This document shows, one piece after another, positions 39,274-51,055 of a stretch of DNA of 64,000 nucleotides (position 1 is the stretch's first letter; each line of letters begins with the position of its first letter). The translations under genes and the position numbers were made by a program. The stretch lies in assembly GCA_022606425.2 (NCBI GenBank), contig JAHDVF020000504.1, positions 917,580-981,579 on the forward strand. The letters are read 5' to 3'. The DNA comes from Lepidostoma basale (taxonomy: Eukaryota > Arthropoda > Insecta > Trichoptera > Lepidostomatidae). Under the pieces are notes generated by a model. The model was not told the origin of the DNA. It saw only the letters and a list, made by a program, of their open reading frames with translations, and made no database searches.

Positions 39274-40521
39274 TTAGGTCCTTACATATGAAATTGGCGT
39301 TTTGTATGGGAGGAACATAAAGTTGATTTTTTTTAAATACAATAAATTTATTTAATCAAAGTATGCACCATTGCTATCTATGCACTTTTGCCATCTCATA
39401 GGTAGTTCATAGATCCCTTTACTAAAAAAACCATTCGGACGGGAATCAATAAAATCTTTGAAGTCGGTTTGGACTGCCCCATTGGAGTAGAATTTTTTCC
39501 CTTGCAAGAAGTTATCCAAATTTCAAAAAAAAATAGTAATCTGTTGGGACAAGATCCGGAGAGTACGGTGGATGTCTTAGACATTCAAATCGAAGCCCTT
39601 CTAATTTGGTAGCCGTCTGTTGTGCAGTGTGTGGTCTAGCGTTATCATGAAGCAGCAGTGGCCTAGAGCGATTAACCAGCCTCGGTTGTTTAGCAGCTAG
39701 CTTTTCCATCATGGTTTGCAGTTGCTGACAATAGACATCTGCCGTAATCGTCTGGCCAGATTTAAGAAAGCTGTAGTGAACGACACCAGCACTAGTCCAC
39801 CAAACGCTCACAAGTAACTTTTTTGGAGTCAATTTTCGCTTGGGGCATGGTTTGGCTGGTTCGGCAGGGTTCAGCCATTGCGATGAGCGCTTCCGATTAT
39901 CATACAGGATCCACTATTCATCACAGGTAATGATTCGATTCAAAACCCCTTCATTATTGTGCCGGTTGAGTAATGCAACGCAGCAGTCAACGCGCGTTTG
40001 TTGATTTGCTTCACTCAATTCGTGAGGTACCCACCTTTCAAGCTTTTTCACCTTCCCAATTTGCTTCAAGTGGATTAAAACAGTTTTATCACTAACACCG
40101 CAGCCTGCAGCTAACTCGGACGTGGTTTGCGATGGATCCGCTTCCACAATAGCCTTCAATTCTTCATTATCAACTTTGGTCTCCGGCCGTCCACGGGGCT
40201 TGTTCTGCAGGTCGAAATTTCCAGAACGAAAACGTTGGAACGAAAAACGCACTGTGTTTTCTTTTGCGGCACCGTCGCCATACACATCATTAATCCTTCG
40301 AGCCGTTTCTGCAGCACTGGTGCCACGGTGGAACTCGTACTCGTAAATAACGCGATATTTCAAGTTTTCCATTTTGTAAACTGAGTGACGCAAAGAAAAA
40401 AAACCATTGAGGAACAAACAAATGAATTATAATTTTCAAAACACAAATACTTAAGTAAATAGCTGTATAAATTTGAATTTGGAATTCCTAACCAATGAGA
40501 AGATATTTGAGATCAAAGTTG
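39274..40521 (-). mobile_element. mariner element, copy 3, one terminal repeat lost
   Basis: The left terminal repeat TTAGGTCCTTACATATGAAA starts at 39274 after TA. On the right the sequence runs from the 5' UTR (..GATCAAAGTTG) straight into HH-D sequence near 40521, so the other inverted repeat has been deleted. Confidence 0.93.
39352..40372 (-). pseudogene. mariner transposase, nearly full length, one stop and one frameshift
   Basis: MENLKYRVIYEYEFHRG start at 40372. It has the first helix-turn-helix (KENTVRFSFQRFRSGNFDL), the GRPxT-like GRPETKVDNEE linker, a second helix-turn-helix with SDKTVLIHLKQIGK, and the WVPHELSEANQQTR block, a form of the mariner WVPHEL signature. IITCDE is followed by a stop in place of Lys at about 39913-39915. 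Then come LLLHDNARPH and VPTDYYFF, with a frameshift in a nine-T run at 39526-39534. It is about 340 codons in total, normal for the family. Confidence 0.95.
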
Positions 40522-40910
40522 ATCAAAACGCATTTAAAATTCGATACAATAATTCAAATTTAATAATTAATCTGGGCTATTTGTTATAAGTACAAATAGT
40601 TTTTTTTTAGACAGTTAGAACTAATAAATTATATAAAATAATTATAATTCATGATGCGAATATTAAAATATATATATAAAAATTTTAATTAAAAAAAAAA
40701 ACATTTGTAAAGACATCATTTATATATAATAGAAATTAATAAATGATTAATTTGCATTTGATTAGGAATGGGAGCTTGGGAGATTAAATGTAGACATTAA
40801 GTATTAAGGAGAAAGGAGTTAAAGGAGGAAATATGTCGTGTTTTTTCAATAATTTGTGGATAAAACAAAGTTATTTTAAATTTCCTACTTATAATAAAAA
40901 AAACATTTAG

Positions 40911-41560
40911 AAATATTCTAAATAAAAAGGCATAAAAGACAATAAAAATATAGTCACCAATTAAATTTAATTTCTATTCCCGTAACCTCTCTCTTTTCCT
41001 CAATCTTTTTCTTTTCTTCTCCACCTTTATACATAACCCCACCTTTTTTTAGTATATAAGTGATCACTCTGTTTTATTTTATTGTTAGAATTTTGTACTT
41101 TGATATAGGTAATGTTATAGCTGAAATGTAGAAGAAAAATATAAATATTGAAAAAGGTGATTTTTCTTTAGCAGTACAAAACACCACAAGTCTGAAATGT
41201 TGTCCTCTACAAATGAAAACAAATTTTAAATGAAAAATTCGTGTAAGATTTTTTTCGTACAGCTTAAGTCTACCAAAACAACAACCAACAATGAATTAAA
41301 TTAAATATTTTTTTTAATTTTATCTCTCTCCGCTGCAAAAAGTTTTGATGAACATTATCACCGCCTCTTTGTTGAATTAGATGACTTATCTTTTTCTTTT
41401 ATGTTTTTAAAATAAAGTGAATGTCGAAAATGTACTTTGCAAAAGGTTTATTTTGAAGTCGTATGCAAACAAGTTTTGAAGGAACAGTGCAAGGTTTTCA
41501 GCTAATTGCACAAAAGTGGTAAAAACAGTGTTTTAATTTAAAAAAATCATCATTATGGAA
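40911..41560. other. no gene recognised
   Basis: AT-rich and apparently single-copy. Short homopolymers only. Confidence 0.4.
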
Positions 41561-41709
41561 TTTCACAGTGTTAACGCCTTTTGAATCCCAATAAGAACTT
41601 AAAATTATTATTTTAAAATTTAAATTGATTCATAATATTTATTATTACAAAAGCATAAATGTTTCAAAATAAATCTTTCCTTATTATATAATATTTTAAA
41701 TTATAATAT

Positions 41710-41752
41710 GTATCATTGAAGAAGGACTGGTTGTCCGAAACATGTCTGATGT
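41710..41752 (+). ncRNA. hammerhead-like motif, PLE-2, C3 to U
   Basis: Stem I ATCA/TGAT (41712-41715 and 41747-41750), TTGAAGA, A, stem II GGAC/GTCC, GAAAC, AT, GTC. One invariant core base is changed (TTGAAGA for CTGAAGA) relative to 22909-22952, so it is probably inactive. Confidence 0.7.
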
Positions 41753-41767
41753 GTAATTTTAATAGTG

Positions 41768-42219
<452 letters not shown>

Positions 42220-42236
42220 TTATAGTTATAGTTATA

Positions 42237-43694
<1,458 letters not shown>

Positions 43695-43734
43695 CATTAT
43701 AGTGTTGAGTATCACTAACACATTCACCCTCACC

Positions 43735-44230
43735 GACTTTTACAAAGTGCTTTTAAGTTAAGCTAATTCTAAAATAAACTTATAGGTTCGAATTGAATTA
43801 CCCGCTATTTCACAAGTCCATGTACAGTCTTTCTCCATCAAGATAGAGACAATACAAAGGTTTTTTCGTTTTAGTATGAAATACTTTTGCTTTTGTGTGT
43901 CCCAACTTATCTTCTCCTTAAATTAATTAAATTCGTAATACGGCTATACCATTCTTATTGCTTAATTAAAATAGAAGAAAAAAACATCCTTTTCAGAGTC
44001 GGGAATGAATTTCATTTCTAAGACGAAACAAACTATTTATACTAGAATGTTTCGTACGAAATACAACTTTCAGTGTATTATTAGTTTATATAAATTTAAT
44101 TTAGAAAAAAACTCCTGTTTTATTTAATAAAGAAAAAACGTGATGATCCCATAAAGAAAATATAAATAAATTCTTAACTGTTTAATTAAAACACAATTAA
44201 AAATATCACATTTAAAAATAGTTTATTTTT
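43735..44230. other. no gene recognised
   Basis: AT-rich, single-copy in this window. Confidence 0.4.
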
Positions 44231-45035
44231 TTAACCGTCGCGTTGCCATGTGGTCAATTCAGTTTCCACTGCCAATTTAAAGTTGATTTTCTTAAAACCT
44301 ATGGACCCTAATATTATAAAAAAAATTGTAATCCTCCATTAAAGTGTTCTCAATATTTCGTAATAAAAAAAAGCAAAAAATTACTTCCTTCATCCCAAAA
44401 AAAAATATTTTCTAAGACTGCCCTCACCTTCATTCGTGTTAAGGTAGAATTTGTTTTGCTAATATTTACAACTTTATCAAAAGTGACAAATACTAACTCG
44501 CTGTTTTGAACGTATTATAAATTATATGTTTGGCCTTTTCTCATAGGTACGTAATAATACCGACTGTGGACGAAAACGCAGCACGCAACTTAATAATATC
44601 AGAACTGTGAAAATATTAACACTTTACCAAAAGGGACAAATATTAATACGTACTCGTTGTCTTGAACGTACCATACATTTTGCCTAGGTGCCTTTATCAT
44701 ACGTAAAATCTCGTAAAGTCTCGCCCCGCCGGCCGCGGCGCGGCGCGGCGGGGCAAGACAAGTTTATACTTAGTGTCAGTTGCTTGTATGCTGTGACGCA
44801 TTCCATATCAGAAATAGCATGGTTCCAGAAAAAAATTAATAATGATATGTTTTTCAAATAATCCATGTATGTTATAGATATTGATCTATTCCTAATGAAA
44901 TTCCCTACAAGATGACATAAATTAAATTTTGATTCATCGAGTCATATGCTTGATATTTAGATAAAGTTAGCGGTAAACTGAATTGACCACATGGGAGCGA
45001 GCGTTTTGTTTTGAACACGGTACGTTAAGGGTTAA
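44231..45035. mobile_element. candidate piggyBac-like non-autonomous element
   Basis: Both edges are TTAA (44231-44234 and 45032-45035). Inside, CCATGTGGTCAATTCAGTTT at the left (about 44246-44265) faces its reverse complement at the right (about 44975-44994). The right edge, read inwards, starts TTAACCCTTAACG, similar to piggyBac-type ends (TTAA followed by CCC); the left end seems to lack about 30 bp. Internal repeats (CTTTAxCAAAAGxGACAAATA..TTGAACGTA at about 44470-44512 and 44620-44672) resemble the terminal TTGAACACGGTACG. There is no transposase frame. Confidence 0.5.
44717..44759. repeat. very GC-rich hairpin
   Basis: GTCTCGCCCCGCCG pairs with CGGCGGGGCAAGAC around a GC-only centre (GCCGCGGCGCGG). 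It is the most GC-rich 40 bp in the window and lies inside the TTAA-flanked element. Confidence 0.88.
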
Positions 45036-45284
45036 ACTTTATATACAACAACAACTTTATCAAAAAATAAATTTAAAAACACCAAACAAAATGTTTTATT
45101 TTTTTATAGTTGGAGTTCTGTACAAAGTTAAAAAAAACAAAACATTGTTCAACGAATCCGCAACACAATATTATGGTGAATATAGAAGAAATATCACAAT
45201 CGATTTGATTATCTAACTGTAGATTGAAAATAATACATATAAATATTTATAGTATTTATTTTGTTTAATTTCACTTAGTATGGA

Positions 45285-45330
45285 TTTGACCGACTTCGAC
45301 AGCTCGCTGCCATCTTTTAGTACCTACATT
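45285..45330 (-). other. decayed HH-G arm
   Basis: Minus strand: TAAAAGATGGCAGC-GAGC-TGTC-GAAGTCGGTC, the HH-G order with changes in both core strands. 45036-45285 is unassigned. Confidence 0.45.
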
Positions 45331-45344
45331 AAAAAATTGAACAG

Positions 45345-45900
45345 GTAGACCAATTCAGATATCTCGATAGCGAAGTAATCAGCTCTAATGACCTCCCCAG
45401 AGAAGTAAGATCACAGGTAGATAAGGCTGCAGCGGTTGCAGGCTGCCTGAAATATGTCATATGGAGAAACAAGGACAGGAGGACTGACAGCAAGGTACGC
45501 ATTTAGAAGACCTGTGTGCGACCAATCCTCACAGGGCATTGAATCGAGGACACACACTGTCAAGACAAAGAGCATGCTCAGGACAACCGAGATGAAAACA
45601 CCCCGCGCTATAGCTGGCAAAACCCTACGTGATCGAGTTAGGAATACAGCAATCCGAGAAATCTGCGAGGTCGAAGATGTGGTCAGATGGGGACGTCAAG
45701 GACGGCGATACTGGCATCAACATGTAGAAAGAATGAGCTCAAATAGGATTCCATACATAGCTCTCCATGGAACGCCAAATGGATAACGCCGACCAGGAAG
45801 ACCCCCGAAACGGTGGAGGGAAAGCTGGAGTACAGCGTCTCAAGAGGACCCGCCTGAAATAACAGACTCCTGAGTCTATCAGAAGTGAAGAAGAAGATTA
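45345..45900 (+). pseudogene. RTE-A copy
   Basis: Blocks: EVRSQVDKAAAVAGCLKYVIWRNKD, TCVRPILTG.., then an open stretch KTPRAIAGKTLRDRVRNTAIREICEVEDVVRWGRQGRRYWHQHVERM, and GRPRRPPKRWRESWS after a shift. It ends in GAAGAAGAAG. Confidence 0.87.
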
Positions 45901-45959
45901 AAGATTGATAAGCTTTCATCACTATGTGCAATTTGACTAAATATCTACTATAAACAAAT

Positions 45960-46175
45960 ATTATTATTAATTGTATCTCAATAGAGACGAACATGCAAAT
46001 TGTTTTTTTTTCTGTAACGTCTCGACTATCATATTGTTAAAAAAAAAACAAACAATTTACATCTTCGTCTCTATTGAGATACAGTTAATCCTTAAAAATG
46101 ATTAACCCGCAATGGGTAAAATCCAGTATTTGTCTACAAGTAGTATTTGTATACATTCAAAAACAAAAAATGTTA
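45960..46175. mobile_element. FB1 element, shortest form
   Basis: ATTGTATCTCAATAGAGACGAACATGCAAATTG at the left and its complement at 46038-46082, then the one-sided tail AACCCGCAATGGG..ATCCAGTATTTGTCTACAAG. Only about 40 bp of unique sequence lies between the arms. Confidence 0.8.
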
Positions 46176-46530
46176 ATTTTTTTATAATTTTTTTTATTCT
46201 TTACAATGAACATAAATTTTAAATAACAACATTAATATTTTTTAACAAGTATATTTGACTGTGCTTTACATTGAACAAGAACAACCCATGATTAAATAAA
46301 GTGAAGACAAGATTTGCATACCAAGCTTTACGGCTCGATATGAATTTAAAGCGATTTGAAAATAGTTTGATGTATTTCCTGATCAAATATCCCGGCAGGA
46401 ATGCCGGCGTCTCCTCATGAAGAGGAGGAGCAGCCCTAAGAGGTTTCTGACTTCGCTATCAAATTCAATCGGAACATGCCTAATACGTATTCTTCAGCAG
46501 GGATGTGAAATTTTATGAGTTAATTTATTA
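46175..46530. other. no gene recognised
   Basis: Single-copy. A short GC-richer piece lies at 46390-46440. Confidence 0.35.
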
Positions 46531-46998
46531 AACTTATTGAACGCTAAGGCATTAACACTGTGGGATTCCATAGTAATACACTGTAGAAATTCAGAATAAC
46601 TTTGTTTAATCCACAAAAAATTTAAAAAATATATTTAAATACACGACATATATCGGAGGATACCTCCATCTTTACGCGTAAAAATATAATAAAAACTAAA
46701 CAAACAAAGGCTCATATAAAAAAAATGCATTGAAAATTCGATACAATAATTTAAATTTAAAAATTAACCTGGGCTATTTGTTATACAGGTAAGTACTTAT
46801 AAATAATATTAAACAATAATAATACACGATTATAATATAAAAAATAAAATAAGTAATTTAGAAAAATTATACATTCAGAAATACATAATTTACATAGAAA
46901 ATAAATTATTGATTAATCTGTATTTGATTAGGAACGGGAGCTTGGGAGATTTAATGTAGACAAAGTATTTAAGGAGAAAAGGAGTAATAGGAGGAATC
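46530..46998. mobile_element. HH-D element, copy 3 (empty-site version)
   Basis: The left arm has GGCATTAACACTGTGGGATTCC and a decayed minus-strand core (GTAAAGATGGAGG-TATC-CTCC-GATAT at 46652-46680). The body is collinear with 39105-40840 but without the mariner. The right arm stops at AGGAGGAAT near 46998, where unrelated sequence begins. Confidence 0.75.
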
Positions 46999-47490
46999 TG
47001 TTTATTAATTATGTTTTAAAAGCTGAGCAGCAGGGCGGAGTCCGGGCGGTGAGTAGTAGAGGATGATGACACGCTGGGCAGTAGCGTCGGTCAGCTGGAG
47101 CGAAGACTCGTCGGAAGTTACGTGGCGTAGCAGTGTAGATAGTAGCGTAGCTCGGCGGGAGAGTCGGAGGTTCTTTGTACGTAGACTTGACGGCGTAGAC
47201 TCGTGTCGGTTAGAAGTTGCAAGCTGGCAGTTGCACACGATGCTCTGCTGGACAACTTCTAGTGACCTGTGTGAATGAATCCGGGCCCTGATTCATCACT
47301 TTTGTCCCCAGAAACGTATTTCATACGATTTGTTGGTGCAAAGTCAGGTGTTTTCGGTTATTCGTCCAGTATATATTTCATCATGAAATATGCTGGTTCA
47401 GCAGTCGAAGTCCATTGAGTCCACTTATGTGGGTTATGCATTTTGTACTTTGCCTGGGAGGTTAATAACCTACACATTCAAAAACAAATT
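46999..47490. other. unassigned GC-richer block
   Basis: Replaces the right end of the HH-D element. It is about 50% GC at 47020-47300. Minus frame 47238-47005 and plus frame 47063-47278 overlap each other, and neither resembles a known family. It could be a solo LTR or a gene relic; I cannot define ends or a target duplication. Confidence 0.4.
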
Positions 47491-47539
47491 GTATTAAATA
47501 ATCATAAAGAGGTGAATATTTCACAGCCCTTAACCTAAG

Positions 47540-47810
47540 ATGCTACGATTCTTTACGTATAGATTGGCTGAAAATTTAGCCCGCGAGCAATTTCCCGCGC
47601 GGCGAGGGAAATGGTTGATAAAATTAGATTCAGACTGCCATCGCCGGTAAATTGACGAGCGGTGACGGCAGCCTCCCACCCCCTGCGCACCCCTTCGCGG
47701 CAGGCAGCCACGTACCGCGTGAGCCCCCCAACGCCGCTCGCTCTCTTCGGTTAGCGGTAAACATACGTGCTAATTGGCGCGTGTCGGGTTTCCATTTCAA
47801 AGATCAAATT
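47540..47810. other. CpG-rich single-copy island
   Basis: Much richer in CG dinucleotides than its surroundings (CCCGCGCGGCGAGGG near 47597, GACGAGCGGTGACGGC near 47653, ACCGCGTGAGCC near 47716). There are no repeats and no long frame. It is the best candidate here for a host promoter or conserved element. Confidence 0.4.
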
Positions 47811-47994
47811 CTGGAAAATTCTATTTGATATGAAACAATATTAAATCTATCACTTTTTACACTTATTTTATTAACAATAGATCAGATAAAATTTTGTAGA
47901 TGTTCATGTATTATGGGAAACATTTTTTTATGAGAAAAAAACGTTTAAGCATGAATATAATATCAAACAATGTTTTTAACATTTTGTCAACAAC

Positions 47995-48250
47995 ACAAAC
48001 TTTATATAATAATTAAATAAAACGATGTTTTTTAACTACTTTCACTTTTGTCTTTATTTAGACAGCGACCGGTTTGACCGATGCCAGCGTCGATGAGACC
48101 AGTCTGTCGATGCCAGCGAGCCTGGCGAAACCGGTCGCTGTCTAAATAAAGACAAAAGTGGAAGTAATTAAAAAACATCGTTTTATTTAATTATTATTTA
48201 AAATGAACTTCCATCAAGAGATTTCAGTAAAATCATTTGATTATCTTACA
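47995..48250. mobile_element. HH-B element, copy 3, complete inverted arms
   Basis: Left arm 48003-48080 and right arm 48085-48250 mirror each other through ACGATGTTTTTTAACTAC, AAATAAAGACAAAAGTGGAAG and GACCGGTTT. The right edge carries AACTTCCATCAAGAGATTTCAG..ATTTGATTA. Confidence 0.85.
48100..48140 (+). ncRNA. hammerhead-like motif, HH-B, CUGUCGA box
   Basis: Stem I CAGT (48100-48103) with GCTG (48137-48140), CTGTCGA (48104-48110), T, GCCAG/CTGGC stem II, GAAAC, CG, GTC. Only A6 differs from consensus. Confidence 0.55.
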
Positions 48251-48324
48251 AACTTTATAGATAGACATCACTTTGATTTGTGTTTTGAATGAATTTAATA
48301 TTTGTATTGATATTGATATATTTA

Positions 48325-48430
48325 TTTTATTTACATTTGATAACGCCTTTGCAAGGTAAAACATGTCATTTCCATAAAATATAATAAAAATTATAGAAAA
48401 CAGACACATTTATTTGAATTAATAATAAAA
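48325..48430 (+). mobile_element. HH-E arm
   Basis: ATTTGATAACGCCTTTGCAAGG-TAAAACATGTCATTTCC, then ..AACAGACACATTTATTTGAATTAAT. Confidence 0.55.
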
Positions 48431-48469
48431 ACAAATGATACTTATGGGTTAACAATGGGATTTTTAATA

Positions 48470-48715
48470 TTTTTTTAATTTTATTTCATTATTATTTTTA
48501 AAAACCCATTGGGTTATATGGATACATTTTTAGATCTTACTATTAATTATGTAATGTTTCACTTATATTTTATATTGAGTTGTAGTGAGACTCCTTGTGT
48601 CTTTTGGTAGTTCATTGTAAAGTTTCTGTCCATTGAATGACTGTCTTAGTTCGTGAATTCGGTAAGTGATATCTGTCACAGTTCCTGGTCCAGTGTTAAA
48701 TAGTTAATGAATTTG
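48470..48715 (-). pseudogene. CR1/L2-like LINE 3' end
   Basis: Minus match to 63290-63540: ..TDITYRIHELRQ.., then NELPKDTRSLTTT and a tail ending in A-rich sequence. Confidence 0.7.
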
Positions 48716-48734
48716 ATTAACATTTAATAATGCA

Positions 48735-48940
48735 TAATAATGAAATAAAACGATGTTTTTTTAACTACTTACACTTATGTCTTCATTTCGACAGCGACCG
48801 GTTTCGCCAGGCTCTGGCGTCTGTCGTCTGTCGATGCCAGCGAGCCTGGCGAAACCGGTCGCTGTAGAAATAAAGACAAAGTATAAGTAGTTAAAAAAAT
48901 GAACTTTCATCAAGAGTAAAATCATTTGATTATTTTAAAA
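48735..48940. mobile_element. HH-B element, copy 4
   Basis: Inverted arms of HH-B with hammerhead-like motif CTGTCGA (48828-48834)..GAAAC-CG-GTC-GCTG (48850-48864). The right edge ATCATTTGATTATTTTA runs directly into the open frame at 48943. Confidence 0.8.
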
Positions 48941-48996
48941 AAGCCAACGAAGCTACACTGAAAAAACACTATTTAAAACTTAACGTGAAATTGCGT

Positions 48997-49152
48997 ATGG
49001 CTACTAAGAAGAGGAACATCACCCCAAGAGACACGAGCCTCAACCCGAAGCCGAAGAGCCCAGCTGCCGTGAGAGCCATCGCAGTGGCACAAAAATCCTG
49101 GATAAATGCGGAAACAGGAAATCACTACGGCATACGAGATCACTCACTGTGA
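48997..49152 (+). CDS. 51-codon open frame of unknown origin
   Basis: Starts MATKKRNITPRDTSL and ends YGIRDHSL stop. The frame is open upstream to the HH-B edge (about 48925), giving up to 75 codons. Third positions are rich in C and G in an AT-rich region (runs such as ACG AGC CTC AAC CCG AAG), as expected of real coding DNA. It is basic and Pro/Lys-rich in the middle. I do not recognise the family. It could be a gene relic, an exon or a TE protein fragment. Confidence 0.35.
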   Translation: MATKKRNITPRDTSLNPKPKSPAAVRAIAVAQKSWINAETGNHYGIRDHSL

Positions 49153-49239
49153 TCTTACTTATTCTATATACATAATCAACTAACATCATTGCTACACCCA
49201 GTAGAATTCGATATCCTTTATTTTAAAACGAAGAAAATA

Positions 49240-49430
49240 GTAGATAACAAAATAAATACCTTTCAGAAGACCAGTCTGTCGTTGCCAGTGAGCCTGGCAA
49301 AACCGGTCGCTGTCGAAATAAAGACATTTGTTTTAGTAGTTAAAAAATATCGTTTTTATTTTATTATTATTTGAAATGAACTTCCATCAAGAGATTTCAG
49401 TAGAATCATTAGATTATTTTAATAATGCAT
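49240..49430 (+). mobile_element. HH-B element, copy 5, right arm only
   Basis: CAGTCTGTCGTTGCCAGTGAGCCTGGCAAAACCGGTCGCTG core with changes, then GAAATAAAGACA.., AACTTCCATCAAGAGATTTCAG. Confidence 0.75.
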
Positions 49431-49579
49431 TAGATGTCATTCACATAAATTATAATACTTTTAGAAACCAGACTTCTTCTTTGTATTAATTATAAAAAAA
49501 AAAAATTTTTTTTTCGTTTAAAGCATTCAATTTGTGGTAACGCCTTTAAATTTTTTTGATTATTTGTATTTAAAATAAA

Positions 49580-49760
49580 ATAATATATATTAATGTGCGT
49601 GGGAGATGCCTATTGGTGGCGATGAGGTTCGCAACCCATCACACCGCGTCTCCCGCGGGGGCGAAAAGAGAAGGATGGAGTGCCGCATCGGTTAAAATGT
49701 GACAGTCCATCCTTTCTGCCTACCCTTTCGGGGAGACGGCGTGATGGTTAGTTAGTTTTG
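49580..49760 (+). mobile_element. P element 3' end fused to the RTE-T end
   Basis: GTGCGCGGGAGATGCCTATTGGTGGCGATGAGG.. to GCCGCATCGG, then ATGTGACAGTCCATCCTTTCTGCC and the RTE-T terminus GGGGAGACGGCGTGATGGTTAGTTAG. The same junction occurs at 54880 and, inverted, at 50490. Confidence 0.82.
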
Positions 49761-49808
49761 TTAATATAATAAAATAAAAACACTGCACTTTGTTTTTCAC
49801 CACTATGC

Positions 49809-49871
49809 GGTTATTTTAATTGTGACTAGTTTCTCTTGTACCCAAGCTTCTTCAGGGCTACGTAATAACCG
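49809..49871 (-). ncRNA. hammerhead ribozyme, left arm
   Basis: Minus strand: outer stem I CGGTTATT/AATAACCG, CTGAAGA (49849-49855), A, stem II CTTG/CAAG with a GGTA loop, the closing 10.1/11.1 pair being G opposite A here, GAAAC (49829-49833), TA, GTC. All core bases are present. Confidence 0.75.
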
Positions 49872-49933
49872 TTATTACGAAGCACCGAGGAAGCTTGGGT
49901 ACAAGCGAAACTAGTCGGCAATTAAAATAACCG
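49869..49933 (+). ncRNA. hammerhead-like motif, right arm, U4 to C
   Basis: CCGAGGA (49905-49911) in place of CTGAGGA, then A, GCTTG-GGTA-CAAGC, GAAAC, TA, GTC and AATAACCG closing stem I. A single core change distinguishes it from consensus. Confidence 0.65.
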
Positions 49934-50040
49934 CATAGTGGTGAAAAAGAAAGTGCAGTGTTTTTATTTTAAATACAAATAATGAAAATTATTAAAAATC
50001 TATTTATTCTTTTAAAATTTAAGTTAATATTATTGATTAA

Positions 50041-50345
50041 GTCACATTAAATATTCATATCTACAAAGGGTAATCTTGTCCGGGGCGTGCTACCCTGTCC
50101 ATACTACCCCCGCCCGGTCTGAAGTGGCGGGATGGGCGCAGGGAGCGGAAGATAAACATCGAGTTGGCCCCATCCGCTATAAGGGGCGTTGTATCAAAAT
50201 CACATTACGTGGCAATTTGTGGTCTACCGGACCCCTTACACAGACGTCGGGGTGACCGCGCGTCTTGGGAATCCCCGTCTTTATCTGGGGTTGTTTAATA
50301 ATTATCTGTGTTTGCACCCTAAAACGGCTTTGGAGTTTATCACAA
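50041..50345. other. unassigned GC-richer block
   Basis: About 300 bp with CCCCCGCCCGGTCTGAAG, GGCGCAGGGAGCGGAAG and ACAGACGTCGGGGTGACCG. It has no frame and no other copy in the window. The AT-rich ending could be a LINE 3' UTR. Confidence 0.35.
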
Positions 50346-50427
50346 AGCACAGATAAAATAATTATAAAAAAATCATTGTACTATAATCTTTTTCTATAAT
50401 TTTGAAAAGAATATTTCTAACTTTCTA

Positions 50428-51000
50428 ACTAACTAACCAACACGCCGTCTCCCCGAAAGGGTAGGCAGAAAGAATGGACTGTCACACTTTTACTGATGCG
50501 GCACTCCATCCTTCTCTTTTCGCCCCGCGGGAGACGCGGTGTGATGGGTTGCGAACCTCATCGCCACCAATAGGCATCTCCCGCGCACATTTCGATCGTC
50601 CAACACCCACAAAATAAATCTTAAACAAATAATATAAAATACAATGATATAAAATAAAATAACATAATAAAAATAATTTAACACAAAATGTTCTTTTTAG
50701 ATGGTGCACATATTGTCTATTTAATTTATGTTCCACGTGTCCACCGTTTTTTGATTAAGCACATGATGTAATAACACATAATGTTCTTTTCGATGTTACA
50801 CATGTTGACATGGACGATCCGGACTTTTGTGCTTATTTAATTTATGTTACACATATCCACTGTTTTTTAAATTAGCTGTAATTAGGCACTTAACCAGCAA
50901 GAACTTAAAAATAATATTGAAGAAATTATTCAAATTGTCATTGGAACAAATGAAGAATATTTATTTTATTAAACTATCCAAAAAAGCTAAAATGGCAGTG
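50428..51000 (-). mobile_element. P element, long copy
   Basis: Starts at the left with the RTE-T-like terminus (AACTAACTAACCAACACGCCGTCTCCCC), then the inverted diagnostic block, AACACAAAATGTTCTTTTTAGATGG, two CCACGTGTCCACCGTTTTTT-type motifs, and TTCAAATTGTCATTGGAAC. It is collinear with 54390-54950 reversed. Confidence 0.8.
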
Positions 51001-51055
51001 CACAATGGTGTTCTTGTACCGACCCTTATGTATGGAACTGGCAAAATAAGTTGTT
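50985..51055 (+). mobile_element. RTE-T short internal piece
   Basis: SKKAKMAVHNGVLVPTLMYGTGK, the RTE-T block before SEAWNW, without flanks. 51055-51340 contains an unassigned stretch. Confidence 0.7.

Larger units (their letters stand above)
39105..40910. mobile_element. HH-D element, copy 2, with mariner inserted
   Basis: The left arm (39105-39270) has the reversed tail GGCATTAACACTGTGGAATTCC and a minus-strand hammerhead. The right part (40521-40910) has AAAATTCGATACAATAATTC.., GGAGCTTGGGAGATTAAATG and GTCGTGTTTTTTCAATAATTTGTGG. The unoccupied version of the same central sequence is at 46690-46800. The right hammerhead is truncated to the GTC strand. Confidence 0.78.
49790..49975. mobile_element. 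PLE-A-related element, head-to-head arms
   Basis: Two arms of about 80 bp (CACTGCACTTT..CACCACTATGCGGTTATTTTAATT and its complement) meet at about 49872. Each has a hammerhead core pointing outwards. There is no coding sequence. Confidence 0.85.
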
